Below, piece by piece: positions 21,947 to 32,886 of a stretch of 64,000 nucleotides of DNA (its first letter is position 1; the number at the start of each line of letters is the position of its first letter). Source of the stretch: Primula veris (taxonomy: Eukaryota > Streptophyta > Magnoliopsida > Ericales > Primulaceae); assembly GCA_963682055.1 (NCBI GenBank), contig OY821747.1:30750126-30814125 (forward strand), read 5' to 3'. Made by a program: the position numbers and the translations under genes. The notes under the pieces were generated by a model. It was not told the origin of the DNA and did not search any database. It worked only from the letters and a program-made list of their open reading frames with translations.

Positions 21947-24643
21947 ATGAATTACAACTATGGTTATGACAACAACCAATGGAATAACAACAACAATGCG
22001 AATTCATCCAGTGGCTCAAACGATGAGCTAACTGATTATTCGGAGCACTTTGAAGTTGATGAATTGACTTGGGAAACAAGGGATGAAATGCTTGCTGATC
22101 TTGCTGATGTGGCTGGAAATTGGGGTTTCATCCTTACGATTCGTAGGTCTGGAGGGGGTGATGGGAGCATAACACCGTATGTTGATATTGTGTGTGATAA
22201 ATCGGGGGTTTACGAAAAAAAGAAACCATCTTCCGTAAAATCAGGTACAAAGAAAAAAGATTGTCCATTTTTCATTAAAGGTTACGTAGTTAATGGTGAA
22301 TGGATGTGTCACGTAGAAAATGGACAACATAACCACCCACCCCCAACTTACCTCCAAGGTCAAGCACGACGTGCTCGTTTAACCCAAGATGAAAAAGAAA
22401 TTGTTAAAACTTTAAGGCAAAGTAGTTTTAAAGTTGGTGCAATATTAGAGGCCATTAAAAATAGAAATTCTGACAATGTATCAAACACTAAAACGATACA
22501 TAATTTTTTGGCCGGACTGAAATTTAAAGAACGAGATGGTAGAAACCCGACACAGGAACTTTTTAATTTGTTGGATAGACATCGCTACACATTCTACTAT
22601 AATATGAACCCATCAACCCATTGCCTTGAGAACTTGTTTTTTGCACACCCCGATTCTATAAGGATGTTCAAAGCTTTTCCTGATGTCTTGTTAATGGATT
22701 GTACATATAGGACAAACCGTTTTAATATGTCATTTCTAGAAGTCGTAGGAATGACATCAACGAACCAAACATATTGTTTAGGTTTTGTTTTCATGAGTGA
22801 CGAGACACAAGAAAGTTATATATGGGCATTGGAAAAATTTAAAGTTACATTGGAGGGGTGTATACTACCTAGGGTGTTTATAACCGACAGGGAAATGGCC
22901 TTATCAAATGCTTTATCCGTTGTTTTTCCCGACTCTCATCATATTTTGTGCACTTTTCATATTGCAAAAAATGTTTTGAGAAACTGCCGTAAAAAGATCC
23001 CTGACGAGGAGTGGCAAACGTTTCTAGATGATTGGGGTTTATTGGTTGATTCTGAGTCGATAGAGGAGTACAATTATAACCGAACTAATTTCAATACCTC
23101 TTACAAATCGTACCCTGCTGTGATTAAGTATGTAGACAAGCTTTTAAATGATTATGCTGAAAAGTTTGTTGCATGCTATACCAACCACACAACACATCTA
23201 GGTAATAGAACTAGCAATCGAGCTGAACAACAACATGCTAAGCTGAAAAGATCCCTTTCCACTAATACTGGCACGCTTGAAACTGTTTGGGTAGAGGTGA
23301 ATAGAATTCTAGAAAAACAGTTTGAGGATATTAAGACGAAGTTGGATAAATGCAAGTCTTATTTTTCACATTCTGAAAAAACGCCTCTATTTATAAATCT
23401 TAGGTCGTATATCACACACTATGCCTTTGATTTATTATTCCAAGAACACAGAAAATGTAGTGGCCAGGCTGATGAGAATTGTTGTTGCGGTTTTAAATTG
23501 TCTCACGGTTTACCTTGTCATCATATTATGAGTGAACATATTTTATTCGGGAAGCCTCTTCCTCTAGAATATATTCATCCATTCTGGAAAAAATTAGACG
23601 TAATTGATGATAATGGGAACACCGATGATTATGGGGTAGAGGGTGATCTAGAAGAGTTTAAAAGTGTTTACGCTAGCAAAACGAATGTTGAAAAACGGCG
23701 TATGAAAACACAACTCCGAGAGATAACCGTACCAGCCAGAACATCCGTCAGTGACCCCGAAGTGAGAGCAAATAGGGGGAGACCTAGAAAAGGCGACAAA
23801 TCTAGTAAGAGGGATAAGTCGGGATGGGAGTATGTAGAGGAACAGAGTGCTGGTGCTAGTAGGGACAAGGGCAAAGGCAAGGCCGATGAAACACCGGAGG
23901 TAAGGGTAAACCCAACTAGGAGGCCGCGAAACCAGAACCCTAAACCCACCCCCAATAGGCCAACCTTCCTGTACAGTGACCAAATATGGGTCATGTTACA
24001 TAGTTACATCGAAACGGTTTATGATGTGCGTGGGGATGGTAACTGTGGGTTCCGGGTACTTGCAAATGCGACGGGTAAACAGAATGGGGAAGATGATTGG
24101 TACGCGATAAGATGTGAATTGTTTCAAGAGCTGCAGCAAATGAAAGGTGTTTATTATGAGCTGTTTGAGAATCTTGACTTTGAAGCTTACCGGTATGATT
24201 ACATTTTATCAAGTTTAAATTTTTATCATCCTACAGATCCCGCACCTATTGACAAATGGATGAGATTTCCGTCTTATGGGTTTTTAATTGCTTCTCATTA
24301 CAATATGCCAATTGTATTGTTGTCCTTATGGGAAAATCAAAATGGAGGGGTAAACGTGTGGAACAGTACTTTTTTACCGCTTTATACTGGTCCGCCTCAG
24401 GGAACGACATATTACATCCCGACTGTAATGGTGTTCGTCAACAGTTGTCACTATGCTCAGGTTATTCCTAAAGAAGGGATCTTCCCAATGCCAGGAATTA
24501 TAGCACGGTGGGAACAAACATGCACTGAGGCAGCTGCGCCATGGAAGGAACTTTTTCGACCAAATTTCAAATTATATATGGCGCTGGAAAAGCAATCGGG
24601 AAAGAAAAAAGCAAATGAAGAACCTATAGACCTAAGTCCATAA
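21947..24643 (+). CDS. MULE transposase (FAR1 type) with C-terminal OTU domain
   Basis: Single 898-residue ORF. After an Asn-rich start comes a FAR1/WRKY-GCM1-type zinc domain (Cys83, Cys106, His128, His130). The MULE DDE catalytic core has Asp251 (LLMDCTY), Asp314 (FITDRE) and Glu426 (SNRAEQQ). A SWIM-like finger follows (Cys512-514, Cys524, His525), then an AT-hook-like GRPRKG at 611-616. Residues 690-845 look like an OTU cysteine-protease domain, with GDGNC (Asp697, Cys700) and the His motif NSCHYAQ (His835). The core excises and inserts the element. OTU proteins usually remove ubiquitin, and its use here is unknown. No stop, frameshift or intron is seen. The Asn-rich start follows the TATA box directly. 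Confidence 0.88.
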   Translation: MNYNYGYDNNQWNNNNNANSSSGSNDELTDYSEHFEVDELTWETRDEMLADLADVAGNWGFILTIRRSGGGDGSITPYVDIVCDKSGVYEKKKPSSVKSGTKKKDCPFFIKGYVVNGEWMCHVENGQHNHPPPTYLQGQARRARLTQDEKEIVKTLRQSSFKVGAILEAIKNRNSDNVSNTKTIHNFLAGLKFKERDGRNPTQELFNLLDRHRYTFYYNMNPSTHCLENLFFAHPDSIRMFKAFPDVLLMDCTYRTNRFNMSFLEVVGMTSTNQTYCLGFVFMSDETQESYIWALEKFKVTLEGCILPRVFITDREMALSNALSVVFPDSHHILCTFHIAKNVLRNCRKKIPDEEWQTFLDDWGLLVDSESIEEYNYNRTNFNTSYKSYPAVIKYVDKLLNDYAEKFVACYTNHTTHLGNRTSNRAEQQHAKLKRSLSTNTGTLETVWVEVNRILEKQFEDIKTKLDKCKSYFSHSEKTPLFINLRSYITHYAFDLLFQEHRKCSGQADENCCCGFKLSHGLPCHHIMSEHILFGKPLPLEYIHPFWKKLDVIDDNGNTDDYGVEGDLEEFKSVYASKTNVEKRRMKTQLREITVPARTSVSDPEVRANRGRPRKGDKSSKRDKSGWEYVEEQSAGASRDKGKGKADETPEVRVNPTRRPRNQNPKPTPNRPTFLYSDQIWVMLHSYIETVYDVRGDGNCGFRVLANATGKQNGEDDWYAIRCELFQELQQMKGVYYELFENLDFEAYRYDYILSSLNFYHPTDPAPIDKWMRFPSYGFLIASHYNMPIVLLSLWENQNGGVNVWNSTFLPLYTGPPQGTTYYIPTVMVFVNSCHYAQVIPKEGIFPMPGIIARWEQTCTEAAAPWKELFRPNFKLYMALEKQSGKKKANEEPIDLSP

Positions 24644-25440
24644 TCGGTTTTTTATTTTTAATTTTATGTAAATTACTATTTTTTCCAATTTGTTGTAAAT
24701 TTATATGATGTAAACAAATGTTTAATAAATTCGTTTTATGAAATTTAGTTCTATGAAATTTTGTTGTAAATTTTGTTTAATTTTGTTGTAAATTTTGTTT
24801 AATAAATTTGTTTTATGAAATTTATAAGTTGATATTCATGTTTGCATATTGACTTAATTTCTTTTATGAAATTTATATAATTTATAATTGTTTCATTCAA
24901 GAAAATTGACGATTGACACCAAATTCACGACTTAGTTAATGTTTCATATTGCGTTATACAAGTGTTAAAAACAAACCAAATGTACTTCACAAAAATTGAC
25001 GATTTAGTTAATGATTCAATAAATATCAACTTATAAACTTGACAAAAATATAACATCAACCAAAAACATAAAATTTATCAAATCAACTTTTTTTGTGTAA
25101 ATTTGTGTAAATTTTGTGTTTATTTTGAGAGATTGTTAGAATATTGGTAATTTATTTTATGTAAAATTTTAAAAATAAGTTATTTTATTTTTTAATTTGA
25201 AAAAAACAAAATGCCTTATTTGAAAAAAATATCAACTTATACACTTGAAAAAAATATCAACTTATACACTTGAAAAAAATATCAAATTATACACTTGAAA
25301 AAAATATCAAATTTTAAACATAAGGCATTTTTATGTAAAAAAAAAATCATGTTTAATTTGAAAAAAATATTCAGTATTTTAATTTTAATTATTAGAATTT
25401 TAATTTTAATTTTTAATTTCAAAAAATCTGTGAAATTACA
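24644..25440. other. 3' non-coding part of MULE-1
   Basis: AT-rich DNA after the transposase, with short direct repeats such as 'aaatttgttttatgaaattt' (24730-24830) and four copies of 'aaaaaaatatcaa' with 'ttatacacttg' (25225-25320). No gene is seen. Confidence 0.5.
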
Positions 25441-25586
25441 CAGACCGTAGATTAAATCTACGGTTTACAGTGATCCACTGTAAACCGTAGATTTAATCTA
25501 CGGTTTGCATTAAATCAATACAAACCGTAGATTAAATCTACGGTTTACAGTGGATCACTGTAAACCGTAGATTTAATCTACGGTTC
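25441..25586. repeat. Right subterminal palindrome cluster of MULE-1
   Basis: Four units of ACCGTAGATT-N-AATCTACGGT separated by ACAGTGATCCACTGT-type palindromes and one AT spacer. It mirrors the left cluster at 16511-16615. Confidence 0.8.
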
Positions 25587-25637
25587 ACGCGTTTTTTCAG
25601 AAATTATGTAGTGTATTGAGAGCACCTCTTTGGGTTA

Positions 25638-26033
25638 TCTTTTACAGTCACTTAGTCCATGATGGGATCAGTCACAACCTTTCGCTTTTAAATCGGGCAC
25701 TTTATATACTTGCGACTGAAATCAAGGGAGAATCGTTGATTAATACTACATAAAAACATATTTAATTTTCAAAACTCCGAATTCTCAACTTTTATTTAAG
25801 ATTTAGTACATATAATATATCATTATGTAAAATCAAAATAAAAAAATAAAAAATAAATAAGTAGTATCATATAAAATATGAAGTAGTATCATATGATATA
25901 TGTATTAATTTTAATGTCGAAATTTTTAAATAATTAAATACCACTTGCATATACTATTTTCTTCATTTTCTCTATAAAAAAAACCCTCCAACAAGATGAG
26001 ACAACTGCAGTGATTAGGTTTTATGCATACTCA
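25638..26033. other. Intergenic, no gene recognised
   Basis: AT-rich flank to the right of MULE-1. Nothing identifiable is seen before the MITE at 26034. Confidence 0.4.
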
Positions 26034-26217
26034 CGCTATAAAAAAATATATTCAAATAGCGACGAGATTAGTAACGGTATTTTTTGTTACGAGCTTATTA
26101 GTAACGGTTTTTATGACGGGTTTGTTACAGTTTAGTCAATTTGTAATAATTTTTTAAATTAATAATGGTCTTATAACGATTTTTGACTCTTATTAAATCA
26201 AATTTTATTTTATAATA
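26034..26217. mobile_element. CACTA-type MITE, degenerate copy
   Basis: The ends CGCTATAAAA and TTTTATAATA are mutated forms of CACTACAAAA/TTTTGTAGTG. TCA flanks both sides (26031-26033 and 26218-26220). The interior matches the copies at 26564 and 35725 ('ttttttgttacgagctta') but is more diverged, so it is the oldest of the three. Confidence 0.6.
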
Positions 26218-26563
26218 TCACAATATTATAGCCTTCAACAGTCTTTCTTTTGTTGGACAATAAAAATATAAGAAGTCAAAAGGAGTAAGCTACATCTTGA
26301 CCATACACAGCCAAAAAAATTACAAGACTGACTGCTTGTCATCATCCACCATGGGCCTTAAATGACGTAATAATAGTCAAAATTGTTCACTTTCTTGAAC
26401 AAATGAACTTAAAAAATTTATTGCTTTAGATATGAAACGGACTTTGACGAGTTAGTGTGACGGTCACTAAGATTTAATTTCTTCGTTCAAAATCGAGACC
26501 TTTAATGTTTTATACGAGTATAATTACATTTAAATATACTCATTTGGCATTTCACCAAAATAT

Positions 26564-26756
26564 CACTACAAAAAAATATCCAAATAGCAACGGGATTAGT
26601 GACGGTATTTTTTGTTACGAGCTTATTAGCGACGGTTTTTATGACGGATTTGTGACAGTTTAGTTAATTTGCGACAGATTTGTGACAGCTTTTTAAATTA
26701 GTAACAGTCTTGTGACAGCTTTTGACTCTCAGTAAATTAAACATTATTTTGTAGTG
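26564..26756. mobile_element. CACTA-type MITE
   Basis: The ends CACTACAAAA and TTTTGTAGTG are perfect. TAT is duplicated on both sides (26561-26563 and 26757-26759), the 3-bp size of CACTA elements. The 193-bp interior is non-coding. Confidence 0.8.
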
Positions 26757-26759
26757 TAT

Positions 26760-28721
26760 GTTTAGTCTTTTGTCCTCGGTGAAAGTAGGCTTTGCTTGAC
26801 CTTCCCTGTTACTAAACGCATATATAAGGGTTCAAATAAAAATGAGCTTCTGAATTAGAGTTCATGGCTTGGTTTTTTCAACTTTCCTCAGCATCATTGT
26901 TATATCCCAAGTTGATAGGCAAGCAATGGTAAAGACAGCTAGGGCACAACAACCAGCAGTTCTGCATTTCTAACTAAAGTTCCAAATCTCGCTTTTAACA
27001 TTGTGTTAACCTACACGAAAAAAATCTGAACACGCTATGATTAATTCACCGAAGCAATGTTTAGATCAATGGTCTATGAAAACAAAACTTGAGGACTAAA
27101 AGAGTAAGAAATCGCCATGCTGATGAAATTAATATACAATGATTAGGAGAAACACTTATATGAACCTGATACACTATAAATAAGGATATGACAACTAATA
27201 GAATTTTTTAGTTTTAATTTTGAATTATTTTTATTATAGTTATTTTATGGTTCATTAATACATGTTACATTTTTAGCGGATGACACACCATAACTTCTAC
27301 TGTATCATGTCTATGGTAGTGTTACTCCAATCATTAGAGTTAATTAAACAAGATACATACTACTATTTTCTATAACTTGTTCTTTGGTTCTTGATATTTC
27401 TTTTCGAGACACCTTTTTCTTCGGGGCGAGGTAGTAAGTAGACGAGTAAGATTAATATATCCTAGAGAGTGGAATATTAGCACTAAATAATGTATACATA
27501 ATGTTTTGGAAAATTATAGAACAGCGATAAAAAAAATATTTTAAGTTTGTAAAAACAAGCCAAATTTCCAATATTTATGAAATTATACAGGAAAAAAAAA
27601 GTATAATTTAAATGCGTAGAAACTAAAAAGTGTGATTTGTATTAGGATTTTTTTATTTTTTAAATTAGCATGGTCAAAATATAAATTTTGGACATATAAA
27701 CATCGTAGACTAAACATAACCCAAAAACTATTTGTTGAAAGTGGTGATTTAGACCGACGAATTTTTGATGGTTTGTATTTTAATTGAAGTAAGTATACTG
27801 ACATTGTGTAATAGATATTTAATTGTTCGTATATAAGTAATATTTAATATACGTTTGGTTTTTTTAGGGTTTTTTTAATATTTTTTACCTTCCTTTATTA
27901 ATCTTTTTACTTGTTATATATATCTTGATTTGTTTAATTTAATTTTTGTATCTTTTTTGTTTCTATTTTATTTATTTATTAGTCAATTTTGAAACATGAA
28001 AACTTTTGACGCATAACTATACGTAACGTTAGTGTTGTGGGTTTATTTTATTAATTTTGCCAACTCCACGGTTCTGTTTCCGTCCCTGCAATTAATACAC
28101 TCAATCTCACACTATTTCATACTTGTATCAGTTAATAATATTCAGAAAAATGTTTTTAAATGGAAAAACAATAAATGGAGAACCGTTCGATTTATGTCTG
28201 GTTTTTTACGGAAAAGCCCTGACCCTAAAATTAGATAACGTCATTAGTTAGAAGATGGCATGTGAACTTGTAAAATGGCAACGAGGATCTTTAAGCCACA
28301 AACATGAGAAATTATTTAGTCCTAGAAAAGAAAGAGATGGTCCTCCACACCAAATAAATAATAAAGAGAAATTATTTATCCATTAAATACTCAATACTCC
28401 ATTAAATATCTTGATGAATTTCCTACAACTAAAAAAATTAGTATGATTAATTTTTGTTTAGTTATTTGCAATTTTGTATAAATATATAGTAATAATGTAC
28501 ATATTTGGGAATGAACACATTAAAAATAATAGAATAGAAAGAGAATAAAAATACCAAAGTTGCATCAAACTTGATGAGATTAAGTTAATTAATTTCATTA
28601 GCCCTTAAGGTTCTAGTTCTTTTTGAATTAAAGATCTCTAAAATCAATGTTATATATGGATGTATGCACCATCAATAGTCTTAAATTTAATCACTTCTAC
28701 TTTTCTATACAAGATCTAATC
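26760..28721. other. Intergenic, no gene recognised
   Basis: Nearly 2 kb of AT-rich DNA between a MITE and MULE-2. I see no domain-bearing ORF, RNA gene or delimited repeat. Confidence 0.4.
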
Positions 28722-28730
28722 ACCGAGTTG

Positions 28731-28976
28731 GAGTTTTTTGCCAAAATGGCTCACTGGGCACAATTAATGCCCAGAATGGGCTACCTTTCTGAAATATTCC
28801 CAAAATGGTCTACTTTTGAAAAACGACCGATCGAAATGATTAAAACGACCGGTCGTTTTATTATTGAACTTTCTGAAACAATTTGGACAATAAACGACCG
28901 ATCGAATTGTACAAAACGACCGGTCGTTTTTCAGACAAAAACGATCGGTCGTTATGTACATTTCGATCGGTCGTTT
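28731..28976 (+). repeat. Left terminal inverted repeat of MULE-2
   Basis: It starts GAGTTTTTTGCCAAAATGGC and includes several ACGACCGATCG/ACGACCGGTCG palindromes. It has the same length as the right copy, with no indel seen. Short ORFs within it are mirrored in the right repeat and are not genes. Confidence 0.9.
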
Positions 28977-29195
28977 TTCAGAAATACTTGTACTTAAAAA
29001 ACTCATCTCATTTCCCCAGACCACTGTACTCATCTCATTTCCCAGACCACTGTAAAAATAAAAAAAAGCAGAGCTCTTAGATCATTTTAGGGCAAATCTC
29101 AGATCTCTTCCAAAACAGGTAAAAACTCAATATTTTGTGTTGTTGTTGGAGTATTATTTGAGTAAAATTGTTAATTTTACCGTGTGGTTATCGAA

Positions 29196-31856
29196 ATGAA
29201 AAATCCTACAATTATGTGTTATTGGGGAGGTACGATAATGGAAACTACTAGCGAGGGGTTATCTTATGATATTTCTTATAAAAAAATTTTTAAGGTATCT
29301 AGAAACACGACATACGACCAATTTTTGGAAAAATTGTTTAAGGTACTTGATGTATCATCGACTTCAAATCGTTTGAGTTTAACATGTCGTTATCCATATC
29401 TGACCACACTTACTGAGTTTAAATATATGCGATTGGCTGTTGATGATAATGATTCGTTGGAAACCATGCTTGAGTTAATAGAAGAAAATGGAAGAACGTT
29501 TATAGAGTTATATGTTGAAATTGAGCAAGTTTACTCTTCTGATCAAGATTACGGGTTGTATTATAATATTCTTTCCACTAATGAAATCGGTACATCAAGT
29601 GGAATACCCATTCGACAAGAGCCAATGCATGAAATCGGTACATCAAGTAGAACACCCATTCGACAAGAGCCAATGCTAGAGGTATATTCTGAGAACAACG
29701 AACCAGATTTGACACATTTGGATGCAGTGTGTCGATTGGCAGATAATATTGGTTGGTCGATAGAACTTGGGGATGAACCAGAGGATGAAGATCCGGATTT
29801 CAATATTAGCGAAAACGAGTCTGACGATGACGAAGAAAATGTACAAGAAGTTGAGTACGAAGAATTATCATCTGAAATGGGCTTGTATATGGATGAGGAT
29901 GAAAACGACCAATCAAGTGGGTCACAATTGGCGAATAATACTATTCCCGATGAAATTCCTATGCATCAACCAATGTCAAGTTTGTTTAATGAACCGTTCG
30001 ACACTCAAGAAAATTATAGTAACCAGAGACGAAATTATATGATGTATCCTGGATTTTGGGATCCTCAAGTTAATGATCCTTTTATTGGTCTTTTATTTAG
30101 GGATAAAGAAATGTTGAAAAAGGGAATAAAACTTTGGTCAATCAAACGTAACATCCATTTTTCCACTAAAAGTTCGAAGGCAAAATTTTGGGAAATTCGT
30201 TGTAAACTGGCCGAAACTCAACAATGCAAATGGAAACTACGAGCTTCACTAAGAAAGAAACATGGATTTTTTGAAGTGTCGGTGTACAACGGTCCTCATA
30301 CATGCATTCATGCCGAGCTTACAACTGATCATCCACAGTTAGATTCCAATCTTGTTGCCCAAACCATTCGAAATGCCATCACAACTAATCCTATGATGAA
30401 GATTTCATTAGTTAAAGAGATTGTGAATGCCCGCTTTGAAATGTCAGTTTCATACAAGAAAGCTTATTTGGGTAAACAAAAAGCAATCGCAGAGATATTC
30501 GGTAATTGGGAAGACTCGTATAAGGTTTTACCTAAATTTATGAAAGCGCTTCAAAAGTATAATCCCGGTACCGTTGCTTCTTATGAGACCACGCCAGTTT
30601 ACGATGTGGTAGGAAATCCAGTGGGTGAGGTATTGAACAGATTTTTCTTCACATTTAAGGCCGTTATTGATGCTTTTCAGTATTGTAGGCCAGTTATCGC
30701 TATTGATGCTACTCACTTATATGGAAAGTATAAAGGTAAGATTTTGTTGGCCATGGCATCGGATGCAGATAATCATGTTTTTCCCATTGGTTGTGCATTT
30801 GTTGCTGAGGAGAGTACAATTTCGTGGAGCTATTTTCTTTCTAACATTATGCGACATGTGATTAAAGAGCGCGTGAATATTTGTCTAATTTCGGATAGAC
30901 ATGCTGGTATTCTAAGTGCAGTGAGAGGAGTTTGGCGTGGTCAAGGTTTTGTTCATCGATATTGTTCAAATCATTTTTTGGATAATTTTAAGAAAGCTTT
31001 CAAAGGAGATCCTGATTTACACAAGTTAGCGGAGAACGCCATTTGGGAATTACAAGAAAGAAAATTGAAAAGAATCATGGAAGCAATAAAAGTCATGAAT
31101 CCTCAAGCATATCAATGGTTGATAAGAGAGCCTGCGGAAAAATGGTCATATTTTCATGATAAAGGGAGGCGACATGGTAACATGACCACAAACATGGCTG
31201 AAATTTTCAATAATGTTTTAAAAGCTGCTCGTAATTTACCAATCACTGCTGCTGTGCAGCTTATTTTCTATAAGTTGGTACACTATTTTTGCGAGCGGAA
31301 AAAGATAGTAATCGGGATGAGAAACAGCGGCACAAGATATGGTCCCAATATCCTTAAAATTTTAGAGAAACGTAGGTCGGACATTGGTCATACCAATGTT
31401 ACTTTCGATTATGAAAGAGGGGTTTATTCCGTGTGTACAAGTTCAAGAAATTCCAGGGGAGGCAATACTCAAGTTGTCGACTTTTCACTTTGGCAATGCG
31501 ATTGCGGTAAGTGGCAGAGTGATGGAATCCCTTGTTCACATGTGTTTTCCGTATGCGCTGCAAACCGTCTTGATTGGGAAGCTTACATAGTAAAATATTA
31601 CAGTCTTGAATCATACGAAGGTACGTACTCGGCGCAATTTTGTCCTCTTCGGCATCAAGACTATTGGGATTCATGTGATAGATTATTTCTTCCGGATGTT
31701 ACTCTTTTAAGAGAAAGGGGTCGTCCAAGATCTACTCGTATTCATAATGGTATGGATCAGTCGGAGAGACGAGCACTTATGAGATGTTCTAGTTGTCAAG
31801 GGCGAGGACATGATTGTCGTAAGTGTCCGTATCCAATACGTGCTCGACGCTTATGA
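29196..31856 (+). CDS. MURA-type Mutator transposase
   Basis: The first ATG of the frame at 29196 gives 886 residues. A PB1-like region (about 5-110) is followed by an acidic linker rich in Asp/Glu (about 190-240) and the Mutator DNA-binding region (about 295-400, NDPFIGLLFRDKEMLKKGIK). The DDE core has Asp504 (AIDATH), Asp567 (ISDRHAG) and Glu669 (NMAEIFNN). A SWIM finger CxCx9CxH lies at 768-782. An AT-hook-like GRPR at about 842 precedes a CX2CX4HX4C zinc knuckle (Cys864, Cys867, His872, Cys877). This is the layout of MuDR-family transposases, which bind the TIRs and cut the element out. No break is seen. Base use is AT-rich, unlike the second ORF. Confidence 0.9.
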   Translation: MKNPTIMCYWGGTIMETTSEGLSYDISYKKIFKVSRNTTYDQFLEKLFKVLDVSSTSNRLSLTCRYPYLTTLTEFKYMRLAVDDNDSLETMLELIEENGRTFIELYVEIEQVYSSDQDYGLYYNILSTNEIGTSSGIPIRQEPMHEIGTSSRTPIRQEPMLEVYSENNEPDLTHLDAVCRLADNIGWSIELGDEPEDEDPDFNISENESDDDEENVQEVEYEELSSEMGLYMDEDENDQSSGSQLANNTIPDEIPMHQPMSSLFNEPFDTQENYSNQRRNYMMYPGFWDPQVNDPFIGLLFRDKEMLKKGIKLWSIKRNIHFSTKSSKAKFWEIRCKLAETQQCKWKLRASLRKKHGFFEVSVYNGPHTCIHAELTTDHPQLDSNLVAQTIRNAITTNPMMKISLVKEIVNARFEMSVSYKKAYLGKQKAIAEIFGNWEDSYKVLPKFMKALQKYNPGTVASYETTPVYDVVGNPVGEVLNRFFFTFKAVIDAFQYCRPVIAIDATHLYGKYKGKILLAMASDADNHVFPIGCAFVAEESTISWSYFLSNIMRHVIKERVNICLISDRHAGILSAVRGVWRGQGFVHRYCSNHFLDNFKKAFKGDPDLHKLAENAIWELQERKLKRIMEAIKVMNPQAYQWLIREPAEKWSYFHDKGRRHGNMTTNMAEIFNNVLKAARNLPITAAVQLIFYKLVHYFCERKKIVIGMRNSGTRYGPNILKILEKRRSDIGHTNVTFDYERGVYSVCTSSRNSRGGNTQVVDFSLWQCDCGKWQSDGIPCSHVFSVCAANRLDWEAYIVKYYSLESYEGTYSAQFCPLRHQDYWDSCDRLFLPDVTLLRERGRPRSTRIHNGMDQSERRALMRCSSCQGRGHDCRKCPYPIRARRL

Positions 31857-32189
31857 TTTTAGCTGTAGCTTAAACGAGACAATATGTATAATTTTCCGAT
31901 TGTAATTGTCTTTTTTAATATGAAATATCTATATTTATTCTCAGTGTTTTTTCATACTGTTTTTTGAGAAGATAAACTGTTTGTTAAGTATGAGAGTAAA
32001 TAAATAAGTGCAATTAACATAAAAATTAGAATGAACAACATAAATAAATAAGTGCAATTAACATAAAAATTAGAATGAACAACATAAATAAATAAGTGCA
32101 ATTAACATAAATATATATATTTGATTGATTTTATATATATTTTTATATTTTTATATATTTTTCTTGCCAAATCAGTGTCGGAAAGTGCA
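31857..32189. other. 3' region of the MULE-2 transposase with short tandem repeat
   Basis: It contains three copies of a 46-47 bp unit ('aataaataagtgcaattaac') at about 32000-32115. The rest is an AT-rich 3' UTR. Confidence 0.6.
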
Positions 32190-32635
32190 AACGACCGATC
32201 ATAATTTTGAAACGACCGATCGTTTTTTAATTGTGCTCACTGGAAGAATTTTGTACAAAAACGACCGATCTCTGTGAAAAACGACCGATCGTTTTTGCAC
32301 AGACGACCGATCGTTATGCAAAAACGACCAGTCGTTTTTTAAGTGTGCTCACTGGAAGAATTTTGTACAAAAACGACCGATCTCTGTGAAAAACGACCGA
32401 TCGTTTTTACACAGACGACCGATCGTTATGCAAAAACGACCAGTCGTTTTTTAAGTGTGCTCACTGGAAGAATTTTGTACAAAAACGACCGATCGTATTT
32501 AAAAACGACCGATCGTTTTTACACAGACGACCGATCGTTCTGCAAAAAACGACCGATCGTTTTTTAAGTGTGCTCACTGGAAGAATTTTGTACAAAAACG
32601 ACCGATCGTAATTCAAAAACGACCGATCGTTTTTC
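32190..32635. repeat. ACGACCGATCGT tandem array of MULE-2
   Basis: A unit of about 112 bp starting 'tgtgctcactggaagaat' repeats at 32226, 32344, 32456 and 32569. Each unit carries four to six copies of ACGACCGATCGT, a 12-bp palindrome also present in both TIRs and at 35200-35280. It lies directly upstream of the second ORF. These are candidate transposase binding sites acting as an internal promoter or silencer. Confidence 0.85.
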
Positions 32636-32760
32636 TATTTTTCAGCCTTTTAAGTTCTTTCAAACCCTAATTCTATTTTCATTAACAAATATATCACCAT
32701 CTCTCTCTTCCAAAATCGCCTCTTTCTATCAAAATCTATCAAAAATCCCTAATAACTACA

Positions 32761-32769
32761 TATATATAA
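32761..32769 (+). promoter_or_regulatory. TATA box of the second MULE-2 gene
   Basis: TATATATAA lies about 120 nt upstream of the ATG at 32887 and just downstream of the palindrome array. A CT/CA-rich leader follows. Confidence 0.5.
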
Positions 32770-32886
32770 CCCAATTCTCTTATTAATCCTTATAATCAAC
32801 AATCGATTGCTTCCGTTTCTTGAAACCAAGTTTTTTTTTCAAAATACGAACTTTTCAAAAACCCTAATTTTTTTAAAATTCCAACC

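Larger units (their letters stand above)
16470..25628. mobile_element. MULE-1: complete two-gene Mutator-like element
   Basis: The element is 9159 bp. Its terminal inverted repeats match at 18 of the first 21 positions (GAGGTGCTCT start) and more loosely for about 40 bp. The 9-bp target duplication TTTGGGTTA is perfect (16461-16469 and 25629-25637). Inside, in order, are subterminal palindromes, a tandem array, a spliced PMD gene, telomere-like repeats, a palindromic tandem array, a FAR1-type transposase with an OTU domain, and a right palindrome cluster. Both genes are on the plus strand and appear open, so the copy may be autonomous and not very old. Confidence 0.9.

Noticed and set aside
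23648..24212. Minus-strand ORFs across the MULE-1 transposase
   Set aside because: Shadows of the plus-strand gene, with no codon or motif support.
28647..29080. Short ORFs in the left TIR of MULE-2 and their mirror at 35299-35571
   Set aside because: They are the same inverted repeat translated in different frames and have no domain. They exist only because the palindromes lack stops.
32190..32635. A CRISPR-like array
   Set aside because: The repeats are palindromes in a 112-bp tandem unit with no unique spacers, in a plant genome.
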